Shown here piece after piece: positions 39,054 through 48,753 of a stretch of DNA of 64,000 bases. Source of the DNA: Tessaracoccus defluvii (GTDB lineage: Bacteria > Actinomycetota > Actinomycetes > Propionibacteriales > Propionibacteriaceae); the NCBI RefSeq assembly GCF_014489575.1, contig NZ_CP060789.1, forward strand, positions 3,800,793-3,864,792, in the 5' to 3' direction. Position 1 is the first letter of the stretch. Each line of letters starts with the position of its first letter. Under the pieces are notes generated by a model. The model worked only from the letters and a program-made list of their open reading frames with translations, had not been told where the DNA came from and searched no databases. The position numbers and the translations under genes were made by a program.

Positions 39054-40026
39054 TCAGGCCAGCACCCGCGCCCCGCCGATCAGGCGGACGCGGACGCTGG
39101 GGGCCGTGACGCGGTCAGGGCTGCTGACCGCGGCCCGCTGGCCGTCCGGCAGCCTGACCCACACCTCGACGTCGTCCGGCGTGTAGCCCTGGTCGAGCAC
39201 CTCGACCTCGGCGCCGTCGGCGGCGAGGACCAACGAACTGGGCAGGACCCGAGGACCTGACCCACCTCCAGTCGGCCGGCCCAGCCGAGCTCCTCCGCGG
39301 TGGCCTGGGTGATGAAGGCGCGCGCGCCCAGGAAGGCGGCCACCTGGCGGGAGGCAGGCGCGTGGCGCAGGTCCTCCGGGGCGGCCACCTGCAGCAGTTC
39401 TCCCTCATCCAGGACGGCGACCCGGTCGGCGACGGTGTAGGCCTCCTGGTGGTCGTGGGTCACATAGATCGCAGTGGTCTCCGTCTCCCGCAGGATGCGC
39501 GCGAGGTCCTCGGTGAGCCGGCGACGCAGCCCGGAGTCCAGCGCCGACAGGGGCTCGTCCAGCAGGATCATCCGGGGCCGCGGCGCCAGCGAGCGGGCCA
39601 GCGCGACACGCTGCGCCTGGCCGCCGGAGAGTTCCGTGGGGCGCCTGTCCTCGTATCCCTCGAGCCCCACCAGCCTCAGCAGCTCGGCCACGCGGGCCCG
39701 CTGCTCGGTGCGGGGCAGGCGGCCGAGCCCGTAGGCGATGTTGCGGCCCACGGTCATGGTGGGGAAGAGCTGGCCGTCCTGGAACACCAGCCCGAAGTTC
39801 CGCTTGTGCACCGGCACGCCGTCGAGGGGGACGCCGTCCCACGTGAGCCGGCCGCCCGCGAGGGGCTCCAGTCCGGCGACGGCGCGCAGCAGCGTCGACT
39901 TCCCCGACCCGGAGGCGCCGAGCAGGGCGACCACCTCGCCGGGGAGACCCCCAGGCTGACCGAGTCCACGGCGGTGAGCGCCCCGTACCGGATCGTCGCG
40001 TCGATGATCTGCAGACCGGCTACCAC
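39054..40026 (-). CDS. thiQ: Thiamine ABC transporter ATPase (two apparent frameshifts)
   Basis: ATP-binding subunit of the thiamine importer. Walker A is GASGSGKST, the Q loop is in [10 protein letters not shown], the signature is [15 protein letters not shown] and Walker B is [12 protein letters not shown], followed by the H-loop in YVTHDHQEA. The N-terminus ([20 protein letters not shown]) and the C-terminal regulatory part are in other frames; one missing base near 39943 and one near 39250 join them. The GTG start overlaps the permease stop. Repaired length is about 325 residues. Confidence 0.85.
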
Positions 40027-41636
40027 GCGGCCACCTCCTTGGGTCGCAGCCGCTCGGCGGCGGCCATCGTCAATCCTGCCAGGGCCGCCAACAGCACGGA
40101 GGCGGCCAGCGCCATGCCGTACGACTCGGCTCCCGGGCGCCCGAACAGGCGGAAGATCAGCACCGGCAGCGTGGGGTTGTCCGGCCGGGCCAGGAACGAG
40201 GTCGCCCCAAACTCGCCCAGCGACGTGGCGAACGCGAAGCCGACGGCGAGGCCCAGCCCGCGCCACAGGTGGGGGAGCTCCACCCGGGCCAGCACCGCCA
40301 GCGGCGGGGAGCCGAGCGTGGCGGCGGCCTCGAGCTGGCGTGGGTCGATGGCGCGCAGCACGGGCAGGAGCGAGCGCACGACGAGCGGCAGCGCGACCAC
40401 CGCCTGCGCGATGGGGATGAGCACCACGGAGCTGCGCAGGTCCAGCGGCGGCCGGTTGAGCGTGATGAGGTACCCGAACCCGACGGTGACCGCGGACACG
40501 CCGAGCGGCAGCAGGAACAGGGCCTCCAGCGTCGACAACGCCCGCCTCCCGGCCGCGGCCCGGGGCCTGCGCGACGCGACCAGCGCGACGATCAGGCCCA
40601 GCGGCACGGCGATGGCCGTGGCCGCGAGCGCAGTGACCAGCGAGGTGGCCAACGCGGCCGGCAGGGTCGATCCAGCGACCGACCCGGTGACGAGGTCGGC
40701 GTAGTTGGCCGTCGTCAGCCCGCCGCCACGGTGCAGTGACCTCCACGCCAGGTTCACCAGCGGCAGGCCGATCAGGAGCAGCGCCACGCCCAGCGTGATG
40801 CCCAACGCGACGATGTCGCGCGGGAGCCGGAGCGGCGTCGAGCCGCTTCCCGCCGGCTGGAGCCGGAGCGCGGCCGTCAACCGGGCCTGCGTCCGCGACG
40901 ACGACCAGAGCGCCGCCGTGACGATGATCAGCTGCGTGATCGACAACGCTGCGGCACCACGCAGGTCGAGCAGCTGCGTGGTCAGGAACCAGATCTGGGT
41001 CTCGATGCTCTCGTAGCGCGTCTGTCCGAGCACCATGACGATCCCGTAGGAGGAGGCGCTGAACAGGAACACGAGCGACGCGGCCGAAACGAGGGCGGGG
41101 CCCAGCGCGGGCAGCGTCACGGTGAACAGCACCCGCAGCTGCGAGGCGCCGAGCGTGGCGGCCGCCTGCGCGAGCCGCGGGTCCAGGCGCTCCCACAGCG
41201 TGCCGATGGTGCGGACCGCCACCGAGTAGTTGAAGAAGACCAGCGCGGCGATGATCGGGGCGGCGGTGCCGTCGAGGCCCAACCCGCCGAGAAGGCCGTC
41301 GGGGCGCAGCAGCGACCCGAACGCCACGCCGACGACCACGGTCGGCAGGACGAACGGGATCGTGACGGCCGTCCGCAGCGCGGTGACGCCCCTGAAGCGC
41401 CTGCGGTAGAGGAGCCAGGCCCCGGGCACCCCCAGCGCCAGGCACAGGACGGTCGACGCGGTGGCCGACCACAGGGTGAACCCGATGGCCCGCCAAGTGC
41501 GCGTGGAGGTGAAGACCCGGCCGAGCGCGCCAGGATCGAACGAGCCGCCGTCGAAGAAGCCACGCAGGATCAGCGCGGCCGCCGGCCAGGCGAAGAAGAC
41601 GGTGAGGAAGGCCGCCGGGACGAGCGCCGCGGTCAC
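40020..41636 (-). CDS. thiP: Thiamine ABC transporter permease, fused two-domain
   Basis: Permease of about 538 residues with two homologous halves of six helices each, as in ThiP and FbpB. EAA-loop-like segments occur in each half: LAQAAATLGASQLRVLFTVTL and LEAAATLGSPPLAVLARVELP, where the ATPase docks. I set the start at a GTG at 41636, just after the binding-protein gene; an earlier start overlapping that gene by a few codons is possible. The operon is under the TPP riboswitch. Confidence 0.88.
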   Translation of the reverse strand: MTAALVPAAFLTVFFAWPAAALILRGFFDGGSFDPGALGRVFTSTRTWRAIGFTLWSATASTVLCLALGVPGAWLLYRRRFRGVTALRTAVTIPFVLPTVVVGVAFGSLLRPDGLLGGLGLDGTAAPIIAALVFFNYSVAVRTIGTLWERLDPRLAQAAATLGASQLRVLFTVTLPALGPALVSAASLVFLFSASSYGIVMVLGQTRYESIETQIWFLTTQLLDLRGAAALSITQLIIVTAALWSSSRTQARLTAALRLQPAGSGSTPLRLPRDIVALGITLGVALLLIGLPLVNLAWRSLHRGGGLTTANYADLVTGSVAGSTLPAALATSLVTALAATAIAVPLGLIVALVASRRPRAAAGRRALSTLEALFLLPLGVSAVTVGFGYLITLNRPPLDLRSSVVLIPIAQAVVALPLVVRSLLPVLRAIDPRQLEAAATLGSPPLAVLARVELPHLWRGLGLAVGFAFATSLGEFGATSFLARPDNPTLPVLIFRLFGRPGAESYGMALAASVLLAALAGLTMAAAERLRPKEVAAW

Positions 41637-41662
41637 CCACGACGCCCGCCAGGCAAGGCGGC

Positions 41663-42717
41663 TCAGCCGATCTCGTCGGTCCACTGCAGGAGCCACGCGT
41701 CGCGGTTCGCTCCGAGTTCCTCGGCGGACAACTCGATCGGGGCGGCGGGGACAGGGGCGAACGCCGCCCACTCCTCGGGAAGTTCGGCGGTCGCCAGCGC
41801 CGGATACATGTACATGTCGCCCGGGATGGCTGCCTGCACCTCGGGGCTCGCCAGGAAGTCGACGAACGCCCGGGCGCCCGCCTCGTTCTCGGCCCCGGCC
41901 AGCACGCCAGCGTATTCGACCTGCCGGAAGCACGTCTCGGGCAGGGCGGTGGTCGTCGTGGCACCGTCGGTCACGGTGTAGGCGGGGGAGCTGGCGTAGC
42001 TGAGCACCAGCGGCCGGGGGCCCTTGCCGTCGGCGCCCGAGAAGTCGGTGTAGTACGCCTCGGTCCAGCCAGAGGCCACCTTCAGGCCGTTGGCCTCCAG
42101 CGACTTCCAGTAGTCGACCCAGCCCTCTCCCTTCACTCCGATCGTCGCGGCGAGGAACGCGAGGCCGGGCGACGACGAGGCGGGGCTGGTGACGACCAGC
42201 AGGTCCTTGTACTCGGGGCGGGCCAGGTCGTCGAGGGTGACGGGCAGTGCGAGACCCTTCTCCTCGAACCAGGCGACGTCCGCGTTGATGCACACGTCGC
42301 CGAAGTCGATCGGCGTGAGGCCCGGCTGGGGCTCCAGACCCGGCACAGGATCCGTCAGGGCGGGCGACAGGTAGTCCGCGAGCACCCCCTCGGCGACGGC
42401 GCGGGCCGACGACGTGTTGTCGATGCCGTAGACGGCGTCGCCGAGCGGCGCGTCCTTGGTCAGAACCAGCTGGTTGACCAGCGCGATCGAGGCGTCCTGC
42501 GTCAGGTACGTGACCCGGTAGCCCGTCTGCTCCTCGAAGGCGGCCTTGAGATCGTCGGGCAGCGAGAACGACTCGTGCACCACGACGGTGAGTTCCTTCG
42601 ACGCCGAGGCGGACGGGGCCGCCGCGGAGGGGTCGGAGGGCCCGGGTCCTGGGCGCCGCCGGTGCAGGCGCTCAGCAGCAGGGCGACGGCGAGCGTCGCG
42701 AGCGGAAGTCGCTTCAT
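41663..42717 (-). CDS. thiB: Thiamine-binding lipoprotein (apparent frameshift)
   Basis: Extracellular binding protein of the thiamine importer. The lipoprotein signal is MKRLPLATLAVALLLSACTG with the lipobox cysteine in LLSAC. The mature part matches the ThiB/Fbp-type fold: VVVHESFSLPDDLKAAFEEQ, APLGDAVYGIDNTSSARAV, DFGDVCINADVAWF. One base missing near 42642 separates the signal peptide from the rest (AQDPG joined to PSDPSAAAPS). AAGGAG lies seven bases before the ATG, inside the riboswitch expression region. Assignment to thiamine rests on the riboswitch and fold. Confidence 0.88.
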
Positions 42718-42760
42718 GTTCGGTCTCCTTTCGGAGGCTCGGCGCGTGCCGAGGAGATCC

Positions 42761-42845
42761 CACTCCCTACGCCGGTGCTAACCGGATCAGGTTGGAGGGT
42801 CTGCGGAGGGTCCGCACTCTCAGCGCCCCACGGCGCTCCCCTGTG
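42761..42845 (-). ncRNA. TPP riboswitch (THI element)
   Basis: The conserved core reads GGGGCGCTGAGAGTGC, then CAACCTGATCCGGTTAG and CACCGGCGTAGGGAG on the minus strand, matching the thiamine pyrophosphate aptamer. Downstream, CTCGGC/GCCGAG form a six-pair hairpin (42738-42753), and TCTCC can pair with the GGAGA of the thiB ribosome site. Binding of TPP probably blocks translation or elongation of thiBPQ. Confidence 0.95.
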
Positions 42846-42870
42846 TGTCAGGAACCAACCCTAGCCGCGT

Positions 42871-43907
42871 CTACGCGCCGTCGGTAATCCGCAGGAGCGC
42901 GTCTCGGATCTGCCTGGCGCGCCGCGTGCCGACCCCCTCCAGTTCCATGAGCTGACTCACCGAGGCGCCGAACAGCTCCTGCAGAGAGAACCCGTCCACC
43001 AGCTTGGCGACGAGCGGACGCGGCAGGCGGCCCGTGTTCGTGAGGAGCCGCACGCCACGGGTGGTGAGGTGCTGTTCGAGGTTCGCGTTGGGCCCGAAGC
43101 CGAGGTGCTCGGCCACGAGCTGTCCACTGAACAGTTCCTCGGGGGAGAAATTGCCCAGGGTGGTCAGGTCGAAGGCCTCGCGGGAACTCACGTGCCCCGC
43201 GTAGTCGGCGGTCAGCAGCTCGCCCAGGCCCTCGAACGTCAGGCCGAGGTCGGCGTGCTGGAGGGCGAGCAGGCGTCCCTCCACGCCCAGCAGGTCGAGG
43301 TGGAACTGCATCTCGGACGACAGCCGCCTGGTGAGCTCGAGGCGGTGCGCCACATGCGTGAGGTCGCGCAGCGTCACCTGCTCGCCGATCTCGAGGATGT
43401 CGAACTGGTCCAGCAGGTCGCCGAGCCGCTGGGAGATGCGGGCCAGCGTCGCCAGCGTCTGGTTGGCGCGGCTGATGACCTGCGGAACCGTCTCGACGAG
43501 ATGACGGCGGCCGTCGAGGAAGAGCGAGATGGTCGACATCGAGGCGGACACGGTGATGACGGGGACGCCGGTGGCCTGCGCCGTCCGGTCGGCGGAGCGG
43601 TGCCGGGTGCCGGTCTCCGCCGTGGGCAGATCGCCCGCGGGAACGAGGTGCACGCCCGCCGCCACGATCCGGGTGAGGTCCTTCGACAGGATGATGGCGC
43701 CGTCCAGCTTCGCGAGCTCCCGCAGCTTCTGCTCCGTGAACTCGACGTTCAGGTCGAACCCGCCCGAGCACACCTGCCGCACGAGGGACCGTCGCCCAGC
43801 ACGATCAGGGCGCCGGTCCGACCGTGCAGGATCCGGTCGATGCCGGCCCGCAGGGGCGTTCCGGGGGCGATCAGCTTCAGGTAGCGGCGCACATTGAGCT
43901 TGGACAA
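42871..43907 (-). CDS. disA: DNA integrity scanning diadenylate cyclase (apparent frameshift)
   Basis: Makes cyclic di-AMP from two ATP while scanning DNA. The catalytic DGA is in KLDGAIILS and RHR in [11 protein letters not shown]; the C-terminal helix-hairpin-helix reads [19 protein letters not shown]. The frame breaks near 43789 at GALIVLGDG; one missing G restores [11 protein letters not shown]. Repaired length is about 345 residues. The TTG start at 43907 has GGAGG five bases upstream. In relatives radA is directly upstream; here a HEAT gene and a MerR-HEAT gene lie between. Confidence 0.92.
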
Positions 43908-43967
43908 GGGCTCCTCCTCGGATCGACCACAGTCTAGGACCCGCGACGGTGGGGCGGAGGGTCGGAT

Positions 43968-43998
43968 TTGACCCTGACGTCGCGTCAACGTTTAGCGT
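43968..43998 (+). promoter_or_regulatory. MerR-type promoter with 19-bp spacer
   Basis: TTGACC and TAGCGT are 19 bases apart, the over-long spacing that MerR activators correct. The spacer holds a perfect palindrome, TGACGTCGCGTCA. The expected start of transcription is at the ATG at 44006, so the message would be leaderless. Confidence 0.55.
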
Positions 43999-44005
43999 CA
44001 GGAAC

Positions 44006-44755
44006 ATGAACAGCACCCAGAACCTCATCGACACCCTGAACCACGACGACGGCACCCAGCGTCGGCAGGCCGCGCTGCAGCTCGGCGCGGTCGAGGGAGC
44101 GGGGATCGCGGATGCCCTCCTGACGCGGCTGCGCCAGGAGCCCTCGTCCTGCGTCCGGGAGGACCTGACCTGGGCGCTCGTCCAGCACAGGGACGAGATC
44201 GAGACCGACCTGGTCGACATGCTCGGCAGCGAGTCGGCGTTCGACAGGAAGACGGCCGCCCACGTGATCAGCAAGGTCGCCGACCCGCGGCACTTCGAGG
44301 CCGTGGTCGCGGTTGTGGCCGATGCCGACGCGGATGTGGCGATCAAGGGCTACCGGGCCGCCGCGAACACGGGTGGCCCTGCGGCCGTCCCGGCACTGGC
44401 GTCCCGCCTCGGGGACGGCGAGCAGCTGCAGCGGGACGCGCTGACCAGCGCCTTCGTCCGCATCGGCACCCCGGCGGTGCCCGCGCTCGTCGCGGCGCTG
44501 ACGGCGGAGCGGGTCGAGGTGCGTGAGCACGCCGCCGACGCGCTCGGCCACCTGGGCTCCGACGCCGACGAGGCGGCCACCGCGCTGGAGGCCGCGGCCG
44601 CCGACGTGGACGCCGAGGTGCGTCTGGCCGCCGTCTCCGCGCTCGGGCAGCTCGACGGCGCGGCCGACGCGCCGCTCGGAAGGCTCGCCTCCGGCGTTGA
44701 CCCCATGGTCGCCGCGGTGGCCACGGCCTACCTGGCGGACCGCCCCTCCGCCTGA
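44006..44755 (+). CDS. HEAT-repeat protein
   Basis: A soluble 249-residue protein built of about six HEAT/PBS-lyase-type helical repeats, for example DDGTQRRQAALQLGAVEG, VAIKGYRAAANTGGPAAVPAL and REHAADALGHLGSDADEAA. Such repeats are scaffolds for protein binding. The ATG at 44006 is chosen because it falls at the end of a MerR-type promoter. It converges with, and overlaps by 28 bases, a MerR regulator that itself carries HEAT repeats, which likely controls it. The partner or ligand is unknown. Confidence 0.75.
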   Translation: MNSTQNLIDTLNHDDGTQRRQAALQLGAVEGAGIADALLTRLRQEPSSCVREDLTWALVQHRDEIETDLVDMLGSESAFDRKTAAHVISKVADPRHFEAVVAVVADADADVAIKGYRAAANTGGPAAVPALASRLGDGEQLQRDALTSAFVRIGTPAVPALVAALTAERVEVREHAADALGHLGSDADEAATALEAAAADVDAEVRLAAVSALGQLDGAADAPLGRLASGVDPMVAAVATAYLADRPSA

Positions 44756-45825
44756 CGGTCCGCGGCGAGCCGGGCGGCGATGAGCCGGACCCGGCCGTCC
44801 GCGGTGTCGGCGACGCGGCGGATCGTTCCTGTCGCCGCGTCGCCGGGCAGCAGCCCGATCGCCAGCAGCGCCGCCTCCTGCACGGCCGGTTCCCGGTCGG
44901 CGAGGGCGGCGCTCAGCGGTGCGAGCGAGGCCACGTCGCCGATGGCGCCGAGGGCCTCGGCAGCATGTTCCCGCAGCAGGTCGGACGGCGAGTCGGCGAG
45001 CACCCTCTCCAGCGGGCCGCGGGCGCCGGCATGGGCCGCCAGGGCATGGGTGGCCTCGTCGCGCACCAGGCTCCTCGGGTCGCCCAGCGCCTCCACCAGC
45101 GACGCGACGGCCGCGTCGTCGGCTAGCTGGCCGAGGCTGAACGCGGCCTTCGCCGCCACCCGCTCCACAGGATCGCCCACCAGGTCGACCAGCACAGCCA
45201 CCCCCGCCGGGTCACGGAGCTTCCCCAGGATGTGGGCCAGGGCATGCCTGGCGAGCTCGTCGCCGCCCCGGAGCCGGCTCAGCAGCGGGCCCAGCGCTCC
45301 GGGGCGCTGGGTGAGCGCCCACGCCGCCCCCTCCCGCACGCCGGGTTCGGGATCCAGCAGCAGGTCGATCAACTCGTCGAGGGGGGCCTCCGTCGCGCCG
45401 CGCAGCGTGGCCTCGAACCGGACGGGCGCATCGGGGTGCCGCAACCGCTCCGTCAGCTGGATCACCTCCAGCACGTCCTCCCAACCGGTCCCGGCCGCCT
45501 GCTGCAGCCGCCGCAGCCGCGTCAGGAGCTCCTCCTCCTGCGCGATGCGCCGCTCGACCTCGGCCACGTGCCTGGCCAGCATCGTCGCCGCGTCGGCCCC
45601 CGGATCGTCCAGCGCCTCTGCCACCTCGGCGAGCGAGAGCCCGAGCGACTTGAGGTGCTGGATCTCCAGCAGCCGCTCCAGGTCGGCGCGCGAATACAGC
45701 CGGTAGTCGCCGTCGCTGCGTCCGCCGGGGACCAGCAGCCCGAGATGGTCGTAGTGCCGCAGCGTCCGCTGCGTCAGCCCCGTGCGTCGGGCCACCTCGC
45801 CGATCCGGAGCCAGGGGCCGTCCAT
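44728..45825 (-). CDS. MerR-HEAT fusion regulator
   Basis: A 365-residue regulator. Residues 5-75 are a MerR winged helix (WLRIGEVARRTGLTQRTLRHY, then YRLYSRADLERLLEIQHLK), residues 75-115 the dimerisation helix, and the remaining two thirds a series of HEAT repeats (ALTQRPGALGPLLSRLRGGD, AAKAAFSLGQLADDAAVASL, REHAAEALGAIGDVASLAPL). No cysteine cluster for metals is seen, so the signal is probably a protein or a bulky ligand. The ATG overlaps the radA stop by one base. The HEAT gene opposite carries a matching 19-bp-spacer promoter. Confidence 0.85.
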   Translation of the reverse strand: MDGPWLRIGEVARRTGLTQRTLRHYDHLGLLVPGGRSDGDYRLYSRADLERLLEIQHLKSLGLSLAEVAEALDDPGADAATMLARHVAEVERRIAQEEELLTRLRRLQQAAGTGWEDVLEVIQLTERLRHPDAPVRFEATLRGATEAPLDELIDLLLDPEPGVREGAAWALTQRPGALGPLLSRLRGGDELARHALAHILGKLRDPAGVAVLVDLVGDPVERVAAKAAFSLGQLADDAAVASLVEALGDPRSLVRDEATHALAAHAGARGPLERVLADSPSDLLREHAAEALGAIGDVASLAPLSAALADREPAVQEAALLAIGLLPGDAATGTIRRVADTADGRVRLIAARLAADRQAEGRSAR

Positions 45826-47203
45826 CAGTTGCCTCGGCGCAGGTCGAGCATCCCGAGGGCGTCGGCCAGCGACTCGACCTCGACCACCCGCAGCCCGCCG
45901 AGCCGCGGCACCTTGATGGTGACGTCGCGCGATCCCTTCGGGACGACCGCCAGCTCGAAGCCGAGGCGGGCCGCCTCCGCGAGCCGTCGCTCCACGCCCG
46001 GCACGCGCCGCAGGTCGCCGGCGAGGCCGACCTCGCCGAGCGCGAGCAGCCGCTTGGGGTAGTGGCGGTCGAGCATCGCCGAGGCGACGGCGACGGCGGC
46101 GGCGAGGTCCACGGACGGGTCGGTGACGCGGGCGCCGCCGACGGTGGAGACGTAGACGTCGTTTGCGGAGAGCGGCAGCCGGGCCTTGCGCTCCAGCACC
46201 GCCAGGACCATCGCGATCCGCGACCCGTCGAGGCCGTGCGTCGTGCGGCGCGGCGACGACTGGTTGGGGGAGGGGGCCACCAGGGCCTGGATCTCGGCCA
46301 GCAGCGGCCGCCGTCCCTCCAACGTGACCGTCACGCACGTGCCGGGGACCGGCTCGTCGTGCGCCGTCGTGAAGAGTCCCGACGGGTCGGGCACCTCGAC
46401 GATGCCCTTCTCGCTCATCTCGAAGCAGCCGACCTCGTCCGCCGGCCCGTAGCGGTTCTTCGTGGCCCGCACCATGCGGAAGCCGGAGTGGCGGTCGCCT
46501 TCGAACGTGAGCACCACGTCGACCAGGTGCTCCAGCGTGCGGGGGCCGGCGATGCCCCGTCCTTCGTGACGTGGCCCACGAGGATGGCGGCCATGGCCTG
46601 TCGCTTGGCGACGCGGGCGATCGCGGAGGTGATCTCACGCACCTGGGAGGGGCCGCCGGGGGCGCCGTCGGTCTGGGCCGTCGAGATGGTCTGCACCGAG
46701 TCGAGGATCAGCAGCGACGGGCGGACCTCCTCGATGTGGCCCAGCACCGTGCCGAGGTCGGTCTCGGAGGCGAGATAGAGGGCGTCGTCGACGGCGCCCG
46801 TCCGCTCGGCGCGCAGCCGGACCTGGGACGCCGACTCCTCACCCGAGATGTACAGGGTGGTCCCACCGGAGCGGGCCCACTTCGCGGCGACGTCGAGCAG
46901 CAGGGTCGATTTGCCGACACCCGGCTCGCCGGCCAGCAGCATGACGGCGCCCGGGACGATGCCGTCGCCGAGCACGCGATCGAGTTCGGCGATGGTGGTG
47001 AGTTTCCGCGTGGCGGTGTCGGTGGGCACCTGGGAGATGGGCACGGCCCTGTCCACCGGAACCGACGAGGCCACCTCCCGCAGCTTCGCGGCGCCCCGTT
47101 CGACGACGGTGCCCCAGGCCTGGCATTCGCCGCAGCGGCCGACCCAACGCACGGAGGTCCAGCCGCACTCGGAGCAGTGGTAGGTGTCCTGATTTTTCGC
47201 CAC
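45825..47203 (-). CDS. radA: DNA repair protein RadA (apparent frameshift)
   Basis: RecA-like branch-migration factor. A zinc finger is formed by Cys10, Cys13, Cys24 and Cys27. Walker A is GEPGVGKST, the RadA motif KNRYG is in RATKNRYGPADEVG, and the C-terminal Lon-like domain contains VYVSTVGGARVTDPSVDLA. The frame breaks near 46555 at GHVTKDG; one missing base in a C run restores GIAGPRTLEHLVDVV. Repaired length is about 459 residues. The GTG start is at 47203. It is co-transcribed with the MerR-HEAT gene. Confidence 0.93.
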
Positions 47204-47241
47204 GCCAGAAGCCTAGGCGGTGGCGCAGACAATCCTGCGGA

Positions 47242-47886
47242 TCAGATGGTGACGGTGCCCTTGGCGGGGGAGTCGAACGTGACGCTCGCGATGCCGGGCA
47301 TGCCGCTCGGGGTCACGAGATCGAGGCTCACGCCGTCGAACTCGCTGCCGACCTCCGCGCCCAGCCACTCGGACAGGCGCTCCGCAGAACCCGAGATCTG
47401 GATGGCCTCGAGCTTCACGTCGCCGGCCAGGGCCGAGGGACGCAGGGACTCGTCGGACTTCCACTCCAGGAAGTAGGGCAGCTGCGGATCCGCGATCAGT
47501 CCCCGGATGCCGATCTGCACCCATTCGAGGCGACGGCCGTCGGGGAACAGGCGCGAGCCGGGGACGGCGGAGCGGTCGAGGCGCTGCTCGAAGCTGGCGA
47601 TGGTGGGGACGCTGACGACCCAGCCGAGCCAACCGCCACCCATCTCGGAGCGGGCCCGCACGGCCTGGCCGAACGCCGCCTTCTCCGCAGCCGGGTGGTC
47701 GAGCACCTCGACCACCTCGATGTAGCGCGCATCAGCCAGCGGGATGATGTGGTTGCGCGTGCCGAACCGCGGGTGGAACCCGCCGTCCTTGTAGTCGGTG
47801 CCGAGGGCGGCGGCGAGCCGTTCGGCCTCCGCCTTGAGGCCGCCCGGACCGGTCGCGTACATGAGATGGTCCACGTGCATGGCCAC
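47242..47886 (-). CDS. VOC/glyoxalase-like domain protein
   Basis: A 214-residue protein of the glyoxalase_3 type within the VOC superfamily. The start AMHVDHLMYATGP, the loop RFGTRNHIIPLADARYIEVVEVLD and the PYFLEWKSDESLRPS strand are typical. Metal-ligand candidates are the first His and the Glu in IEVVEV. The reaction is unknown. A GTG at 47886 with GAGGGG eight bases upstream is used; an ATG two codons later is possible. It is divergent from the TIM-barrel gene. Confidence 0.75.
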   Translation of the reverse strand: MAMHVDHLMYATGPGGLKAEAERLAAALGTDYKDGGFHPRFGTRNHIIPLADARYIEVVEVLDHPAAEKAAFGQAVRARSEMGGGWLGWVVSVPTIASFEQRLDRSAVPGSRLFPDGRRLEWVQIGIRGLIADPQLPYFLEWKSDESLRPSALAGDVKLEAIQISGSAERLSEWLGAEVGSEFDGVSLDLVTPSGMPGIASVTFDSPAKGTVTI

Positions 47887-47942
47887 ATTGTGGACCCCTC
47901 ACGTAGCAATCGACTAATCGGAGCGGGCCCCCGCTCGCGCGG

Positions 47943-47948
47943 TAGGGT
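47943..47948 (+). promoter_or_regulatory. -10 element for leaderless TIM-barrel gene
   Basis: TAGGGT, seven bases before the GTG at 47956; no ribosome site is present. Confidence 0.4.
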
Positions 47949-47955
47949 TGTTGCC

Positions 47956-48753
47956 GTGTCACCGTCGAAGATCCTCCTGTCGACGACCTCCGTGTACCCG
48001 GAGGCCTCGACGAGCGCCTTCGAACTGGCCGCGTCGCTCGGCTACGACGGCGTCGAACTGATGATCGGTGTCGACACGCTCTCCACCGATATCGAGGCGA
48101 TCGCCAAGCTCTCCGAATACCACGGGGTGGCGGTGCCGTCGGTCCACGCGCCGACCCTGCTCCTGACGCAGACGACGTGGGGCGGCGACCCCTGGGACCG
48201 GCTCCGCCGTTCCGGCGAGGCCGCCCACCGCCTCGGTGCCGACACCGTCGTGGTCCACCCGCCGTTCCGGTGGCAGCGCGACTACGGCGCCGGGTTCGTC
48301 GAGGGCATCCGAGCCCTCAACCGCGAGTTCCGCGTCACCTTCGCCGTCGAGAACATGTTCCCGTGGCGGACGCCCGCCGGAAACATCCCCGCCTACCTCC
48401 CCGGCTGGGACCCGACGGGCTACGACTACGACCATCTGACCCTCGACCTGTCGCACGCGGCCACGTCGCAGCGCCAGTCGCTCGATCTCATCGAAGCCTG
48501 GGGGGACCGCCTCGCGCACGTCCACTTCACCGACGGCCGGGGCTCCCTCAAGGACGAGCATCTGCTCCCCGGGGAAGGGAACCAGCAGGCCTGGCAGGTG
48601 CTGGGCGAGCTTGTGCGGCGGAACTTCCACGGCCACATCGTGCTCGAGGTCTCCACCCGCCGGGCCCGGTCCCGATACGAACGCGAAGAGCTGCTGCGGC
48701 GCTGCCTGGAGGACATCCGGGCGTGCCTGCGCGGCGAGGCGGTGGCCAGGTAG
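47956..48753 (+). CDS. Sugar phosphate isomerase/epimerase-like TIM barrel
   Basis: A 265-residue xylose-isomerase-like barrel. The pattern ELAASLGYDGVELMIG, then VPSVHAPTLLL, DTVVVHPPFRW, FAVENMFPW, LTLDLSHAATS and DRLAHVHFTDGRG places metal-binding Glu, Asp and His residues at strand ends as in the AP_endonuc_2 family. Substrate unknown. It is followed after a TAG by the ATG of the proline dehydrogenase gene with no gap, so the two are co-transcribed, a usual pairing in actinobacteria near proC. Confidence 0.82.
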   Translation: MSPSKILLSTTSVYPEASTSAFELAASLGYDGVELMIGVDTLSTDIEAIAKLSEYHGVAVPSVHAPTLLLTQTTWGGDPWDRLRRSGEAAHRLGADTVVVHPPFRWQRDYGAGFVEGIRALNREFRVTFAVENMFPWRTPAGNIPAYLPGWDPTGYDYDHLTLDLSHAATSQRQSLDLIEAWGDRLAHVHFTDGRGSLKDEHLLPGEGNQQAWQVLGELVRRNFHGHIVLEVSTRRARSRYEREELLRRCLEDIRACLRGEAVAR

